Under the pieces are notes generated by a model that worked only from the letters and a program-made list of their open reading frames with translations, searched no databases and was not told the origin of the DNA. Positions 1 to 7,682 of a stretch of 12,108 nucleotides of DNA are shown here, piece after piece; the stretch's first letter is position 1; each line of letters begins with the position of its first letter. A program made the position numbers and the translations under genes. This DNA comes from Thermomucor indicae-seudaticae (taxonomy: Eukaryota; Mucoromycota; Mucoromycetes; Mucorales; Lichtheimiaceae). Where the stretch lies: NCBI GenBank assembly GCA_000787465.1, contig JSYX01000812.1:1-12108 (forward strand), in the 5' to 3' direction.

Positions 1-2328
1 CTCGATGTCAGACACGACACCGGCTTTTGAGTCCAGTCAGACCGGTAACCTTGGTACCATATTTGCCTTGCCTTTAAAAGGACGTTACGTAACCGTCTGT
101 TTTTATCCATAAGGGTAACCAAACCGAAGATCGGCTTGTCATCAGAATAAGCTATTAAAGCATTAGGGTTTTCAATATCGCCGTTTGGTGTTAAATCCGC
201 GAGGTTTTCGCTATATGGTATACGAGGAAGCTTGCTCCAAGAAGCGTTCAGGATGTTGCTGTATTCCATGGCGCAGTAAATCAACCATTGCCATGTTTTC
301 ATCCCTCGAGAGTAACTAGCACCGTCTTCCACTTGCTCTCGATCAAGGTTATGCTGTTCCTCTGTACTTATCAATTCGTTCGTTCTCTGCGCTCCACGGT
401 TTGCTTCGAAAAAGTTTCCAAGAACATGCTCTTGCAGATCTTCAGTAAAGTAACCAGTCGAGACATATTTGACAGCAACATTGGCAATTTCCAAAGCACG
501 TCTACGAACACCGTTCATGTCGTATGTTTCACGTCGCAGCATTTTTACAATTAAGTTTGTCTGTTGTACTGCAAGACGGTGTTTGTCCGGATGCCTTTCG
601 TAGGCCGCCGAGAGAATTGTCGAGTACAGTCCACACTGCCAAGAAACGGTTTTTCGCCCGAACTCCGCGATGTCCTTCTGGATGTCTGGTTGTTCTGGAT
701 CAGGCACTTGGATCACTTTTCGCTTAAAATGTACGTTTTTGAACGGATGCCTCTGTAGTCCTTTTTGCTCTGGGTTTTATGGTCTGTGATCTGTTCCCAA
801 CCTCCTTCGGCTTTTCTGGAGCTGTCATGGAGGCCGGAACCACGGGCCTCGCTTCAATTACAATATAGCGACCCTGCTTCCGTTTTTCTTTATACAAAGT
901 CAGGGAAACTCTAAAACTTGTAAATATCATCTGAGAAACTTACTGCGTTTTTTCGTCGCCCTGGGAGCATCGGCTCTGTCAACCAGCGCAAGTATGCAGG
1001 GATCAGCATGCATTTTCAGTCCTTGAATCCTGTGAACTGCACGGGTATCAACTAGAACGGCCGCCCTCCCAAATTAGTGGAGTGCCACCAGGTAACGATT
1101 CTTGTTATATGACGATGTCTTGATTTCCGTTAGAAGCTACGAGCGCGGTAATGCTCAATACTATAGTGAGCGCAACAAAGTTCAACTTTCCTGCCGTCTC
1201 GAGTACATAGTCGGATTGTCTCGGATATGTCAGTGTGAGATCTAGCAATATACTTTTGATACGAGCAAATCCCAAGTTCCTGGGGTTAGAAGCATAGTCA
1301 TTGCCGCAAACGCAGGCAATTGCAGCCAGTCTATTTTCGGCCTGTGCATATTCAATGAGTATCAATGAGTATCTCGGATATAAAAACATAGTGTACACTC
1401 TACCTCAACGTAATCAACATCAGTTGGCTTCACTAGATCAAGCTTTTCCAACAACACAGCTTTCGTGCATACACGCCCGCTCAAGCGCTCACTTTGCCAG
1501 TTAACTTTCAGGATGCGCTAGTATACTATGCGTTAGTCGTTTCAAAAGGCATCGGGGGAGCTGAATAACAATTACCAAATTGTGCCATGCTCCTCCATAT
1601 ATAAACAGGTCTCCGTCAGGAGATAGGATTGCCGACCGGCCATACGCAGGATTTTTTGCCAATTGTACTACCTCAGCGTCTGCTTCCGTATAAGCAAGGG
1701 CGTAAGCTATGTTTGATGTGCGATCGCTGAGCTTGTGGATATCTCTTGACTCCAAGATCTATTTAATTGGTAAGATAACCCCGAGCTGACGATAAATGGT
1801 AAATGCATGCCTCAATAATGATTCTCTTATACTCTTCTGTAAAGCTAACCCATAAACGGGAGTGTGAGCGGACGCGATTGTAGCGATTGCGGATCATCAC
1901 TTTTGTTGCTAGTCGCTTTGCTCTTCTAAATGCTGAACGCTGTTTTGCTTTTCTGACTTTATGTGTTGACGCTTTTGCTCGCAGATGCGCTTCGTCATTT
2001 ACAAAACATACGGAGCGTTGGGAGTCGTGAACCAATCTTTCGACGTAAGACAACATTTCATCGACAAACACTTCCAAGATTCCCCTAAGCGAGGTCCCCG
2101 GTAAAGGTTTTCCTTTTTAAACGATAGTGTTTAATATTGTAAAATACCATGGTTGTTTTCGTACCAACGTGTGCGTAAAAAAGAGCTCTCGCATGTCGTT
2201 GTAACAAATAGAAAAAAAACAGCGCACAAATCGATGATGTCCACAGCTTGAAGGCAAGGAATAATAGAATCGACATCACTGTAGGCACCGGCCTTATTCG
2301 CGTAAAAATGTAGCCCTTTAATGCCCAC
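1..2328 (-). pseudogene. FEN1/XPG-like 5' nuclease family gene, multi-exon, decayed, cut by the left edge
   Basis: Enzymes of this family cut branched or flap DNA using two metal ions bound by acidic residues. Reading leftward from 2328 I see GIKGLHFYANKAG (family N terminus), VDIID, FVND near 1995 followed by a basic helical stretch, TEADAEVVQLAKN (XPG-I, about 1650-1690), SPDGDLFIYGG (about 1600-1623) and VCGNDYASNPRNLGF (H3TH, about 1275-1310). The acidic positions expected for catalysis are therefore present. Introns supported by phase are 1342-1403, 1518-1575 (branch CTAAC) and 888-943 (GTAAGT); 2085-2147 and 1707-1779 are plausible. Breaks: GTG where the initiator Met should be, with no upstream in-frame ATG; a frame change at the T8 run 2212-2219; a probable one at T4 726-729; and one near 600-640. 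From 712 to 1 one frame stays open and continues out of the window; its C-terminal half I do not recognise. The join between 1341-1105 and the exon ending at 944 is unresolved. A live gene with unusual introns is the alternative. Confidence 0.65.
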
Positions 2329-2628
2329 GTTGGAACTACCAGTGCAAGGAAGTCCAAAAAAAAAGATTCGCGGAAGTCATGTGAATGACCAAAAACCGAA
2401 CATGTGACCTTTATCGTGTAAACTTCGGGTCGGGGACTGAAAGAGGCAACCAATGAAATGACAGATCAAGAATGTCCCAATTCAACTTCTAATCAACTTC
2501 TCTGCTTTTGTTCCAAGAAAGAATAACGGGTAGGCATTATACTTTTCTTAGTTATGATTTCCGGCTTGGCGTCTTAACTAGGAATCAATGTATATTATGC
2601 GCATCGAGTTTCCATGCAAAACAGTTGA

Positions 2629-2684
2629 GCTCAAAGCGCATAAAAATTGAGGCTCAGCGCAAATAGTCTTCTGCTCCAAGCGCA
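2629..2684. repeat. Three direct copies of GCTC-N(0-2)-AGCGCA
   Basis: Copies are at 2629-2640 (GCTCAAAGCGCA), 2652-2661 (GCTCAGCGCA) and 2673-2684 (GCTCCAAGCGCA). Each is followed by an A-rich run, and the spacing is 21-23 bp, about two helical turns. Such phasing would suit a transcription-factor array, which is an inference. They sit about 520-575 bp upstream of the SOD1 start codon. Confidence 0.6.
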
Positions 2685-3001
2685 AAAAGAAACTCAGCCC
2701 ACGCAGATGTGAAGATGAAACGGAATATGCTGATAAAAGAATCTTCACGCCTAGCAACCTCTACATTCGAACTCAGGAGTAATCTGCGTCCCCTACAGGC
2801 ATCAAGATCTTCATTGTTGCCTGCTCACTGGCCAACTCTTAGTTAATTACACATGCTGTTAAATTGAAAGTTACTCAGCGAATAGTTATATCTTGTGGAC
2901 GTAAAGTGGTTCGAAGAGGCAACGCAAAGGAGAATGGAGAGCAGCGCCAAAAGATTCCTCACAAACGCAAATTGAAAGGAAAAATCATATAGCTTACCTT
3001 C

Positions 3002-3044
3002 CACGGTTCAAACGTGGCGAAACTATTGACTGCTGTGAACCGTG
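3002..3044. repeat. 9-bp perfect inverted repeat in the SOD1 upstream region
   Basis: CACGGTTCA at 3002-3010 is the exact reverse complement of TGAACCGTG at 3036-3044, with a 25-base spacer. The left arm also begins a smaller stem, CCACG (3001-3005) with CGTGG (3013-3017). It could be a binding site for a dimeric factor or a cruciform. No tRNA can be folded around it. Confidence 0.55.
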
Positions 3045-3074
3045 CTTCCTCATAAAACAAGGCGAAGTAGACCC

Positions 3075-3113
3075 TTTCATGAGCCAAGCCTTGGAAGCTA
3101 CTTTATCATGAAA
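3075..3113. repeat. Nested inverted repeats about 100 bp upstream of SOD1
   Basis: The outer arms TTTCATGA (3075-3082) and TCATGAAA (3106-3113) are perfect inverted copies. Between them lies an 11-base odd palindrome, CCAAGCCTTGG (3084-3094). The position, 90-128 bp before the SOD1 ATG, is where a core or proximal promoter element would be expected. Function is inferred only from position and symmetry. Confidence 0.5.
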
Positions 3114-3202
3114 CGAGTTATGTCACACGACCCGGACAGTCAACATAGATAAGAAGCGTTGATCTTGCGTCTTACACTCTTTTCTTTTATAACTGATAAA
3201 CA

Positions 3203-3870
3203 ATGGTTAACGCTATCGCTATATTGCAAGGCAGCGCTGTCATTTCAGGCATGGTTTGGTTTTCTCAAAGGGACATGCAAGCTTCTACCACCATTCATGC
3301 AAACATCACTGGTTTAACGCCTGGTCCACATGGTTTCCACGTCCATGAGTTTGGCGACCTCAGCAATGGTAAATATACCTTGAAATATCTATCGAAAACG
3401 TAATGTATAACGTGTAGCAAGGCTGTGAATCCATGGGTGAGCACTACAATCCATTCAACAAGACGCATGGCGGTCCTTTCGACACCGAACGACATGCGGG
3501 AGATTTCGGAAACGTCATTGCAAACGCGCAAGGCAAAGTCGACTTTATGCTGACGGACAATATGGTGTCATTAAGTGGTCCATATTCCATAATTGGGTAT
3601 GTTTGTTTGTACAATAAGGCTCCATGAGCTCCTCAGTTAACGAATACCTGGGGGGATTATTTTTAGACGCGGCATTGTTGTGCACGCCGGTATGGATAAT
3701 CTTGGTCGAGGCGTCAGCCGAGAGTCCAAAATTACAGGCAACTCCGGTGCCCGCTTGGCTTGTGGTGTCATTGGAAGTACGTGTTCTAAAACATCGCACG
3801 CATAAAGAAGCTTGCTGACCGCTTTGCTATTCACGCAGTTGCCAACCCGAATGACACATTCTCCTTCTAA
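3203..3870 (+). CDS. SOD1: Cu/Zn superoxide dismutase (cytosolic type), four exons
   Basis: This enzyme disproportionates superoxide to oxygen and hydrogen peroxide, normally in the cytosol and mitochondrial intermembrane space. Exons are 3203-3368, 3422-3596, 3667-3776 and 3839-3870. The introns are 53, 70 and 62 bp, all GT-AG and in phase, giving 160 residues against about 153 in most relatives; the excess is a C-terminal tail ending NPNDTFSF. Numbering coincides with the human enzyme including Met1-based counting in the core: Cu ligands His46, His48, His63 and His120; Zn ligands His63, His71, His80 and Asp83; disulfide Cys57-Cys146; active-site Arg143. Signature blocks GFHVHEFGD and [13 protein letters not shown] are seen. 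No signal peptide is visible. Exon 2 uses an AAG acceptor (3421), slightly weak but the only one keeping the frame. The start ATG has A at -3. The upstream neighbour is divergent; a repeat-rich spacer follows. Confidence 0.96.
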
Positions 3871-3991
3871 GCCGTCGTCCACAAGTGATAGTAGGACAGT
3901 CTTCATGTATGCTTTGCACCGGCCAGCACGTATCTTCCTCGTTTCGCATATCTACTAAATCATTGCAGTATCTTATCACTTCGATTGATAA

Positions 3992-3997
3992 AATAAA
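3992..3997 (+). terminator. Possible SOD1 polyadenylation signal AATAAA
   Basis: An AATAAA hexamer lies 122 bases after the SOD1 stop codon in an A/T-rich stretch. It is the first exact match after the gene that I found. In fungi such hexamers are degenerate, so this is only a candidate. Confidence 0.35.
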
Positions 3998-4245
3998 ATT
4001 TGCGCCACCCTGAGTACACCATGATTGATGGCATTGTCATTCGAGCAAGGAAGCTCGGTCATCGCCATTTACGCATGTGGATCAATCACAAACTGCGTTT
4101 TCTAAGCTGTTTTAATGGGACCACGAAAAGTGCTTCCGGTGTTCAAGAAACAAGCTGTAGTTTCTGTTGCTATGCTTGGTTTCAAACAATAGACGGCGAT
4201 TCTTGGAAAGCTCCTGGTTCAAAAGCAACAGCAGTTTGAAAAGCA

Positions 4246-4422
4246 ATGGCGGTTTTGGGAATGGAAGAGAAATTCCCAAAGAACATAGCTGTCTCAGATA
4301 TTAGCATCCCACGCTTCAATGTTGACGCCACAGCCGTGCTCATGCTGCGGAATCAGCAATTTCCCAGAGGAAGACACTTTGAATGGGAAGCGAAATTCTC
4401 TTTTCCCTTCTTCATTCGATAA
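4246..4422 (+). CDS. Unrecognised small ORF, 58 residues
   Basis: I do not recognise this protein. It starts at ATG 4246 and ends at TAA 4420-4422; a TGA lies in frame just upstream. The predicted peptide begins MAVLGMEEKF, has balanced charged and hydrophobic residues, is rich in aromatics near its end (EWEAKFSFPFF), and shows no signal peptide or membrane helix. It ends about 140 bases before the first MITE. It could be an exon, a remnant, or chance; no splice partners were evident. Confidence 0.18.
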   Translation: MAVLGMEEKFPKNIAVSDISIPRFNVDATAVLMLRNQQFPRGRHFEWEAKFSFPFFIR

Positions 4423-4560
4423 CAGATAATGGAGCGATAAACCTTTTGTCATTTTCGCGTTACGCCTTGTGGTTCAATGGTATTCGGCCGTTTACTGTTG
4501 TGCAGCTGCGCACTTTGGAGAAACGCAACCACCACATGAACAAAGTAATTTCAATACATG

Positions 4561-4712
4561 CAGGCGCCCCCGCGGTATATCGATATAGCTATCGACCCAT
4601 AAATCACAGATTTGCTTTTGCAAGGCGTATTTACACTTGATACAACGATATTATTGATATAACGATTGCATCTTTCCGTCACGGACCCTATCGATATATC
4701 GCGCAGGCACTG
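4561..4712. mobile_element. MITE copy A, 152 bp, diverged from copy B
   Basis: The ends are inverted repeats starting CAGG (4561) and ending CACTG (4712). They share the inner block TATATCGATA (4576-4585) with its inverse TATCGATATA (4689-4698). The interior matches copy B (4926-5077) in the same orientation, for example TCACRGATTTGCTTTT and CGTCACGGA. Copy A carries a local duplication of GATAYAACGAT and its terminal repeats have drifted. The flanks (TG and CA) do not show a clean TA duplication, so this is the older copy. It has no coding capacity of its own. Confidence 0.75.
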
Positions 4713-4925
4713 CATACGACATTTATCGTACATTTTGAAGTGTAAACCTGGTTGATGGTAAAAGATTTAGCTATAACCACACATGAAGTTTTAAGGGAAC
4801 TGCTATCACACTGCAACAAAGACAAAGAGATCACGACGTCCAGATGGTGCCGAACAGCAAGACCAAGATCAGCGGAAACAAGCAGCCTGTAGCAGTTTCA
4901 CCTTTTAGGCGTTCTATACGGAGTA

Positions 4926-5077
4926 CAGTACCCGCGCGATATATCGATATTTGATAAATCGATATACCGATCGACTTCTTCAATCACGGATTTGCTTTTT
5001 CCAGGCATATGTCCACTTGATATAACGAGCGCATTTTTTTTCGTCACGGACACTATCGATATATCGCGCGAGTACTG
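4926..5077. mobile_element. MITE copy B, 152 bp, 24-bp terminal inverted repeats, TA target duplication
   Basis: The 24-bp ends, 4926-4949 and 5054-5077, are inverted copies with one mismatch (position 7). They begin CAGTAC and carry GCGCGATATATCGATA. TA flanks both sides (4924-4925 and 5078-5079), the target duplication expected of Tc1/mariner-superfamily elements. With no open frame for a transposase, it must have been moved in trans. It lies 213 bp from copy A in the same orientation. The AT-rich core contains further GATAT/CGATAT steps. Confidence 0.85.
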
Positions 5078-5792
5078 TATAATAGAAAGCCTTATGCACA
5101 CGTCCATCTCTGTTGTCCCGCTTTTCGCTAATTCGTTTAACCGGAGTATACCTGGTCCATTGTGTTTGCGTAATGCAACATTCTACCCTTTGCCTTTCTG
5201 ACAGAATTGCGTTTACCTATCAGACAATGTCGCAACTATAATTTACTTTTCTGGCTCCCATGAACTGTTTCCCATAGGAGACTTCGAAATATTGTTATAA
5301 TATACTTTGCAGTTTCCGTACGCCATCCTGTGGTAAATGTAATAATGAACGGTTGCTAATGGTTGGTTCAACAAACCGTTCATGCCTATGCTACCCACAA
5401 TCAGATCGTCTCAGACGCTGAATGGATGAAACAGAAATATACCCAGCATTTAGATGAGTAAGTCAGGAACTTCTACTGAAACAGCCGGCTAGCCAGATAG
5501 AGAGCAGTAGAGACAGTGATAGAGAGACCATCGTCTTTCTAAATTATAAAAGCATCCGTGAATTTGAACTAATAAATGACACATTTCGTCCTTGTACCGT
5601 GATTACCTGATTTGTAAGTATAGAACACCTTCGGTGAATTCAGACCTGAATTTACCTTCGTGAATTTTTCAAAAACCCGTACCGGAGGAAAAGAAATTTA
5701 TTTACTGGGTTTTTCCGTCTTTTTGCGCTGCTGACGGCTTTGTACGATTTTCATTTTCCGTTTCGCTGTTTTTACTAAACGATGTGTAGCAC
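5078..5792. other. Spacer without a recognisable gene
   Basis: About 700 bases with no supported gene. It has a weak LTR-like arrangement (TATAAAAGC at about 5546, AATAAA at about 5571) but no paired LTR, primer site or polyprotein. It also has three loose copies of a TTCGGTGAATT-like motif (about 5554, 5629 and 5656). Nothing more can be supported. Confidence 0.35.
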
Positions 5793-5989
5793 CAAGTATT
5801 CGGCATCTCCGTCAATATGACGAAGAGGCATCAGTGCACCATGATAAAGTTTCAAGTAAAATTTTTTTGCCTCAGTTATGCCATATCGACAATACTCAGT
5901 ATCTCTGGTTAATATGACGAAGAACGCATCAGTGCATCGTCATAATGTTATAAATTTTCTCTTTGCAAGGGTTTGCTATAATCATGCCA
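5793..5989. repeat. Diverged tandem duplication, two units of about 91 and 100 bp
   Basis: Unit 1 (5793-5883) and unit 2 (5890-5989) align along their length. Both open with a CAA-TAY-C-G-ATCTC pattern, share AATATGACGAAGA and GCATCAGTGCA, then an AT-rich part, and close with ATGCCA. The conserved cores start 97 bases apart. The units differ by several substitutions and small indels, so the duplication is not recent. No further unit was seen. Confidence 0.7.
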
Positions 5990-6211
5990 CGTAAGTTGTC
6001 TCGCCAAGATAGATATTTAAGCAGAGGGTATCCAGTGAATGTAATACATACTTTTCTCTTTTCTTTCTTCTCAATACTACAAGCATCCTCAACTCGCGCA
6101 CTCTTTGAAAAGTTATATGACCATGCTGTTCACATCATCGACAAGAATTTGTCAATGAAGACTACCATCAAGTTCCGAGATATTTCTTCCCCTTCTGCGC
6201 AAGACTTTTGA
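5984..6211 (+). CDS. Unrecognised ORF, 75 residues, low support
   Basis: I do not recognise this protein. ATG 5984 lies at the end of the second tandem unit and the frame ends at TGA 6209-6211. The peptide starts MPRKLSRQDR, has a hydrophobic stretch in the middle (FLFSFFSILQ) and a charged C-terminal part (ALFEKLYDHAVHIIDKN). From about 6121 to 6258 another plus frame is also open and ends in TRKAHEEGRLLAQ. This suggests either a broken gene or chance overlap. A GTAAGT inside the ATG region could be a splice donor. It may not be translated. Confidence 0.18.
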   Translation: MPRKLSRQDRYLSRGYPVNVIHTFLFSFFSILQASSTRALFEKLYDHAVHIIDKNLSMKTTIKFRDISSPSAQDF

Positions 6212-6388
6212 CCAGCGATAATCTTACTCGCAAGGCACACGAAGAAGGTCGTTTATTGGCGCAGTAAAGGTTGTTTCCAAAGGCAAGGGTACTTTTCGTC
6301 AAGTCACGTGATGGTACGTTCTTTCTTTTTCGATTTTCTATCGATGCAAATTCTCATGATGGTGATAGGTGTTTCCATTCTTCACTTT

Positions 6389-6482
6389 GGGGAGTGTGGG
6401 GCTGACTGCGGGCCATAACGGCAGGGGTAGGTGGGTGAGCGGTAGTTCCCTTGCATTAACTGGAGGACTGCCCCTTCGGGGG
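6389..6482. other. G-rich patch with quadruplex pattern and UUCG-type hairpin
   Basis: G runs on the plus strand at 6389-6392, 6398-6401, 6410-6412, 6424-6427 and 6433-6435 are separated by 5, 8, 11 and 5 bases, a pattern that could form a G-quadruplex. At 6471-6482, CCCC-TTCG-GGGG would make a very stable tetraloop hairpin in RNA. The patch stands out from AT-rich surroundings. A structured non-coding RNA is possible but I recognise no known class. Confidence 0.35.
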
Positions 6483-6738
6483 TTTACGGTTGGTAAGTGT
6501 AAATGATTTATTCAAGCAAAATGACAAATGGACTGACCGCATATTCTAAATTTTCTGCTGCAAATTATCGTATCTCTTTTCCGTAAATAATTTTGTTTTC
6601 CTTATCCAAAATCTTTTGTACATTACTGCAAATTTTAAAGAATAAACCTGTAAAAAGAGTAGCGAGAAAAGTGTTATAGTGTGGGACTTTGACTGGTAGC
6701 GGAAAGTAAGAGCACCAAAAAGGAATAACAACCGGTAG

Positions 6739-6753
6739 ATAGCACAGTGCTAT
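6739..6753. repeat. 15-base odd palindrome
   Basis: ATAGCAC-A-GTGCTAT has perfect 7-bp arms around one central base. It lies in the AT-rich spacer 122 bases before the pogo/Tigger-type element. No function can be assigned. Confidence 0.45.
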
Positions 6754-6875
6754 ACACAGGAGACTGAGAGGAAAAATCCTTGTTTTTATTTTGCATGTGC
6801 TGCTTTGCGTTTTAAATCTCTTTTGCTAGATTGTTGTAACTTCATATCCAAAGCCATCAATAAACAGTCAAATTA

Positions 6876-7682
6876 CAGTCAGCCCCCGCTTTTGCAACGG
6901 CAAAAATCCTCAGAATCCGTTGCAAAACCCGGGGAATCCAATGCAGTAGGCTACCCACGTGATTAACGTGGACAGTACAACGCATACCCTACAATACCGC
7001 TCAAACAGTCTGCACGCCGTTAGATAGTCCGAGACATAGCAGGTGTGTGCAGACCTTTTGACCGGTAGTGTATTTCTATAGGAACGATGACCCCAATAGC
7101 TTAGCCAGGATGAACTAATATCCTAGCCGACATGATAACAGTGTTCCCGAATCCTCAATTGTACAACACAGAGAGCATAAGGGTATGTATTGATCAAATG
7201 AAACTATAAGCAAGGACTCCATTTGAATACTGTGATTGTGGCCTTCTCTTCAGCTAAGGTTCCTCTACAAGCTGCCCTAAGCTCATAGAGAAACGTGAAA
7301 GCACGCTTTTTAAAAGGGCGCCGCAGGATCATGCTGCTACCATGCAGAAACTAGCAGTATGGCACAAGGGTGAGCACGCAACATAATACGCGCCATTGAT
7401 TTCTCAATACTTTACTGAGAAGTAAGAGATTTGTCTGATGGCCGAAGTGACTCCCTTTAATCATGCTGTGATTGGCCAAGATAACGGCTGGTTTGCTTTG
7501 AGCTTTAACTTCTATCGGTTGACTTACACGCCGCTTCAGCCCAACGGCCTTTGTTCTCGTTGCAAGTTGCACACCAGGAGGGTGTTACAAAACTCTGTAA
7601 CAGATTTTAAGTATTCCCTGACGGTGGTTGCAAAAAGCCGGGTGTTGTAAAAACCGGGGTTGCAAAACCTGAGGGCTGACTG
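6876..7682. mobile_element. Non-autonomous pogo/Tigger-type DNA transposon, 807 bp, TA flanks
   Basis: The left end starts CAGTCAGCCC (6876) and the right end closes with GGGCTGACTG (7673-7682). The arms continue with inverted copies of TTTTGCAAC. TA lies on both sides (6874-6875 and 7683-7684), the expected target duplication. Subterminal motifs GTTGCAAAA-CCGGG are repeated: 6917-6934 and, inverted, 6889-6898 on the left; 7627-7642, 7644-7659 and 7659-7675 on the right. These are likely transposase-binding repeats. CAGTCAGCCC-type ends are typical of the pogo/Tigger branch of Tc1/mariner. No DDE transposase is encoded; the overlapping ORFs at 7351-7650 on both strands look like chance. A 79-bp element is inserted at 6992-7070. 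Confidence 0.82.
6992..7070. mobile_element. 79-bp Tc1-like fold-back element nested in the larger transposon
   Basis: The left end (6992 onward, CAATACCGCTCAAA) and the inverse of the right end (from 7070, CACTACCGGTCAAA) match at about 20 of the first 24 positions, and both run into GTCTGCAC. TA flanks each side (6990-6991 and 7071-7072). Only about 25 bases separate the arms, so it is nearly pure inverted repeat. The CACTACCGGTCAAA end resembles those of Tc1-type elements in other eukaryotes. It lies inside the 807-bp element, so it probably inserted later. Confidence 0.72.

Larger units (their letters stand above)
2329..3202. other. Divergent intergenic region between the nuclease pseudogene and SOD1
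   Basis: No convincing gene is seen in these roughly 870 bases. The spacer lies between two divergent transcription units, so it should contain the SOD1 promoter. It carries a threefold GCTC-N(0-2)-AGCGCA motif and two inverted repeats, listed separately. A pyrimidine-rich tract (about 3170-3190) lies just before the SOD1 start, as is common upstream of fungal start codons. No clear TATA box could be fixed. Confidence 0.5.
3871..4560. other. Spacer after SOD1 with weak, broken coding-like stretches
   Basis: No recognised gene. Short open stretches in different plus-strand frames have balanced amino-acid composition, for example a frame around 4110-4283 interrupted by one TAG. They match no family I know. 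They may be remnants of a decayed gene or transposon, or chance. The best single ORF is listed separately. Confidence 0.3.

Noticed and set aside
2085..2453. 122-residue minus-strand ORF
   Set aside because: It runs through the proposed intron 2085-2147 and the T8 frame break of the nuclease gene; only part of it overlaps coding sequence, and in a different frame.
3006..3017. GGTTCAAA box reminiscent of a tRNA T-arm
   Set aside because: The stem around it does not place G53 and C61 correctly and no acceptor, D or anticodon arm can be folded nearby.
4551..5107. Minus-strand ORFs of 60 and 69 residues with similar peptides
   Set aside because: Their similarity comes from the two MITE copies they lie in; the start and stop positions differ and there is no transposase motif.
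5540..5680. Possible solo LTR (TATAAAAGC followed by AATAAA)
   Set aside because: No second LTR, no TG...CA ends with target duplication, no primer-binding site and no polyprotein remains.
7351..7650. Overlapping ORFs on both strands inside the 807-bp transposon
   Set aside because: Neither shows HTH or DDE motifs, and both cover the non-coding body and subterminal repeats of the element.
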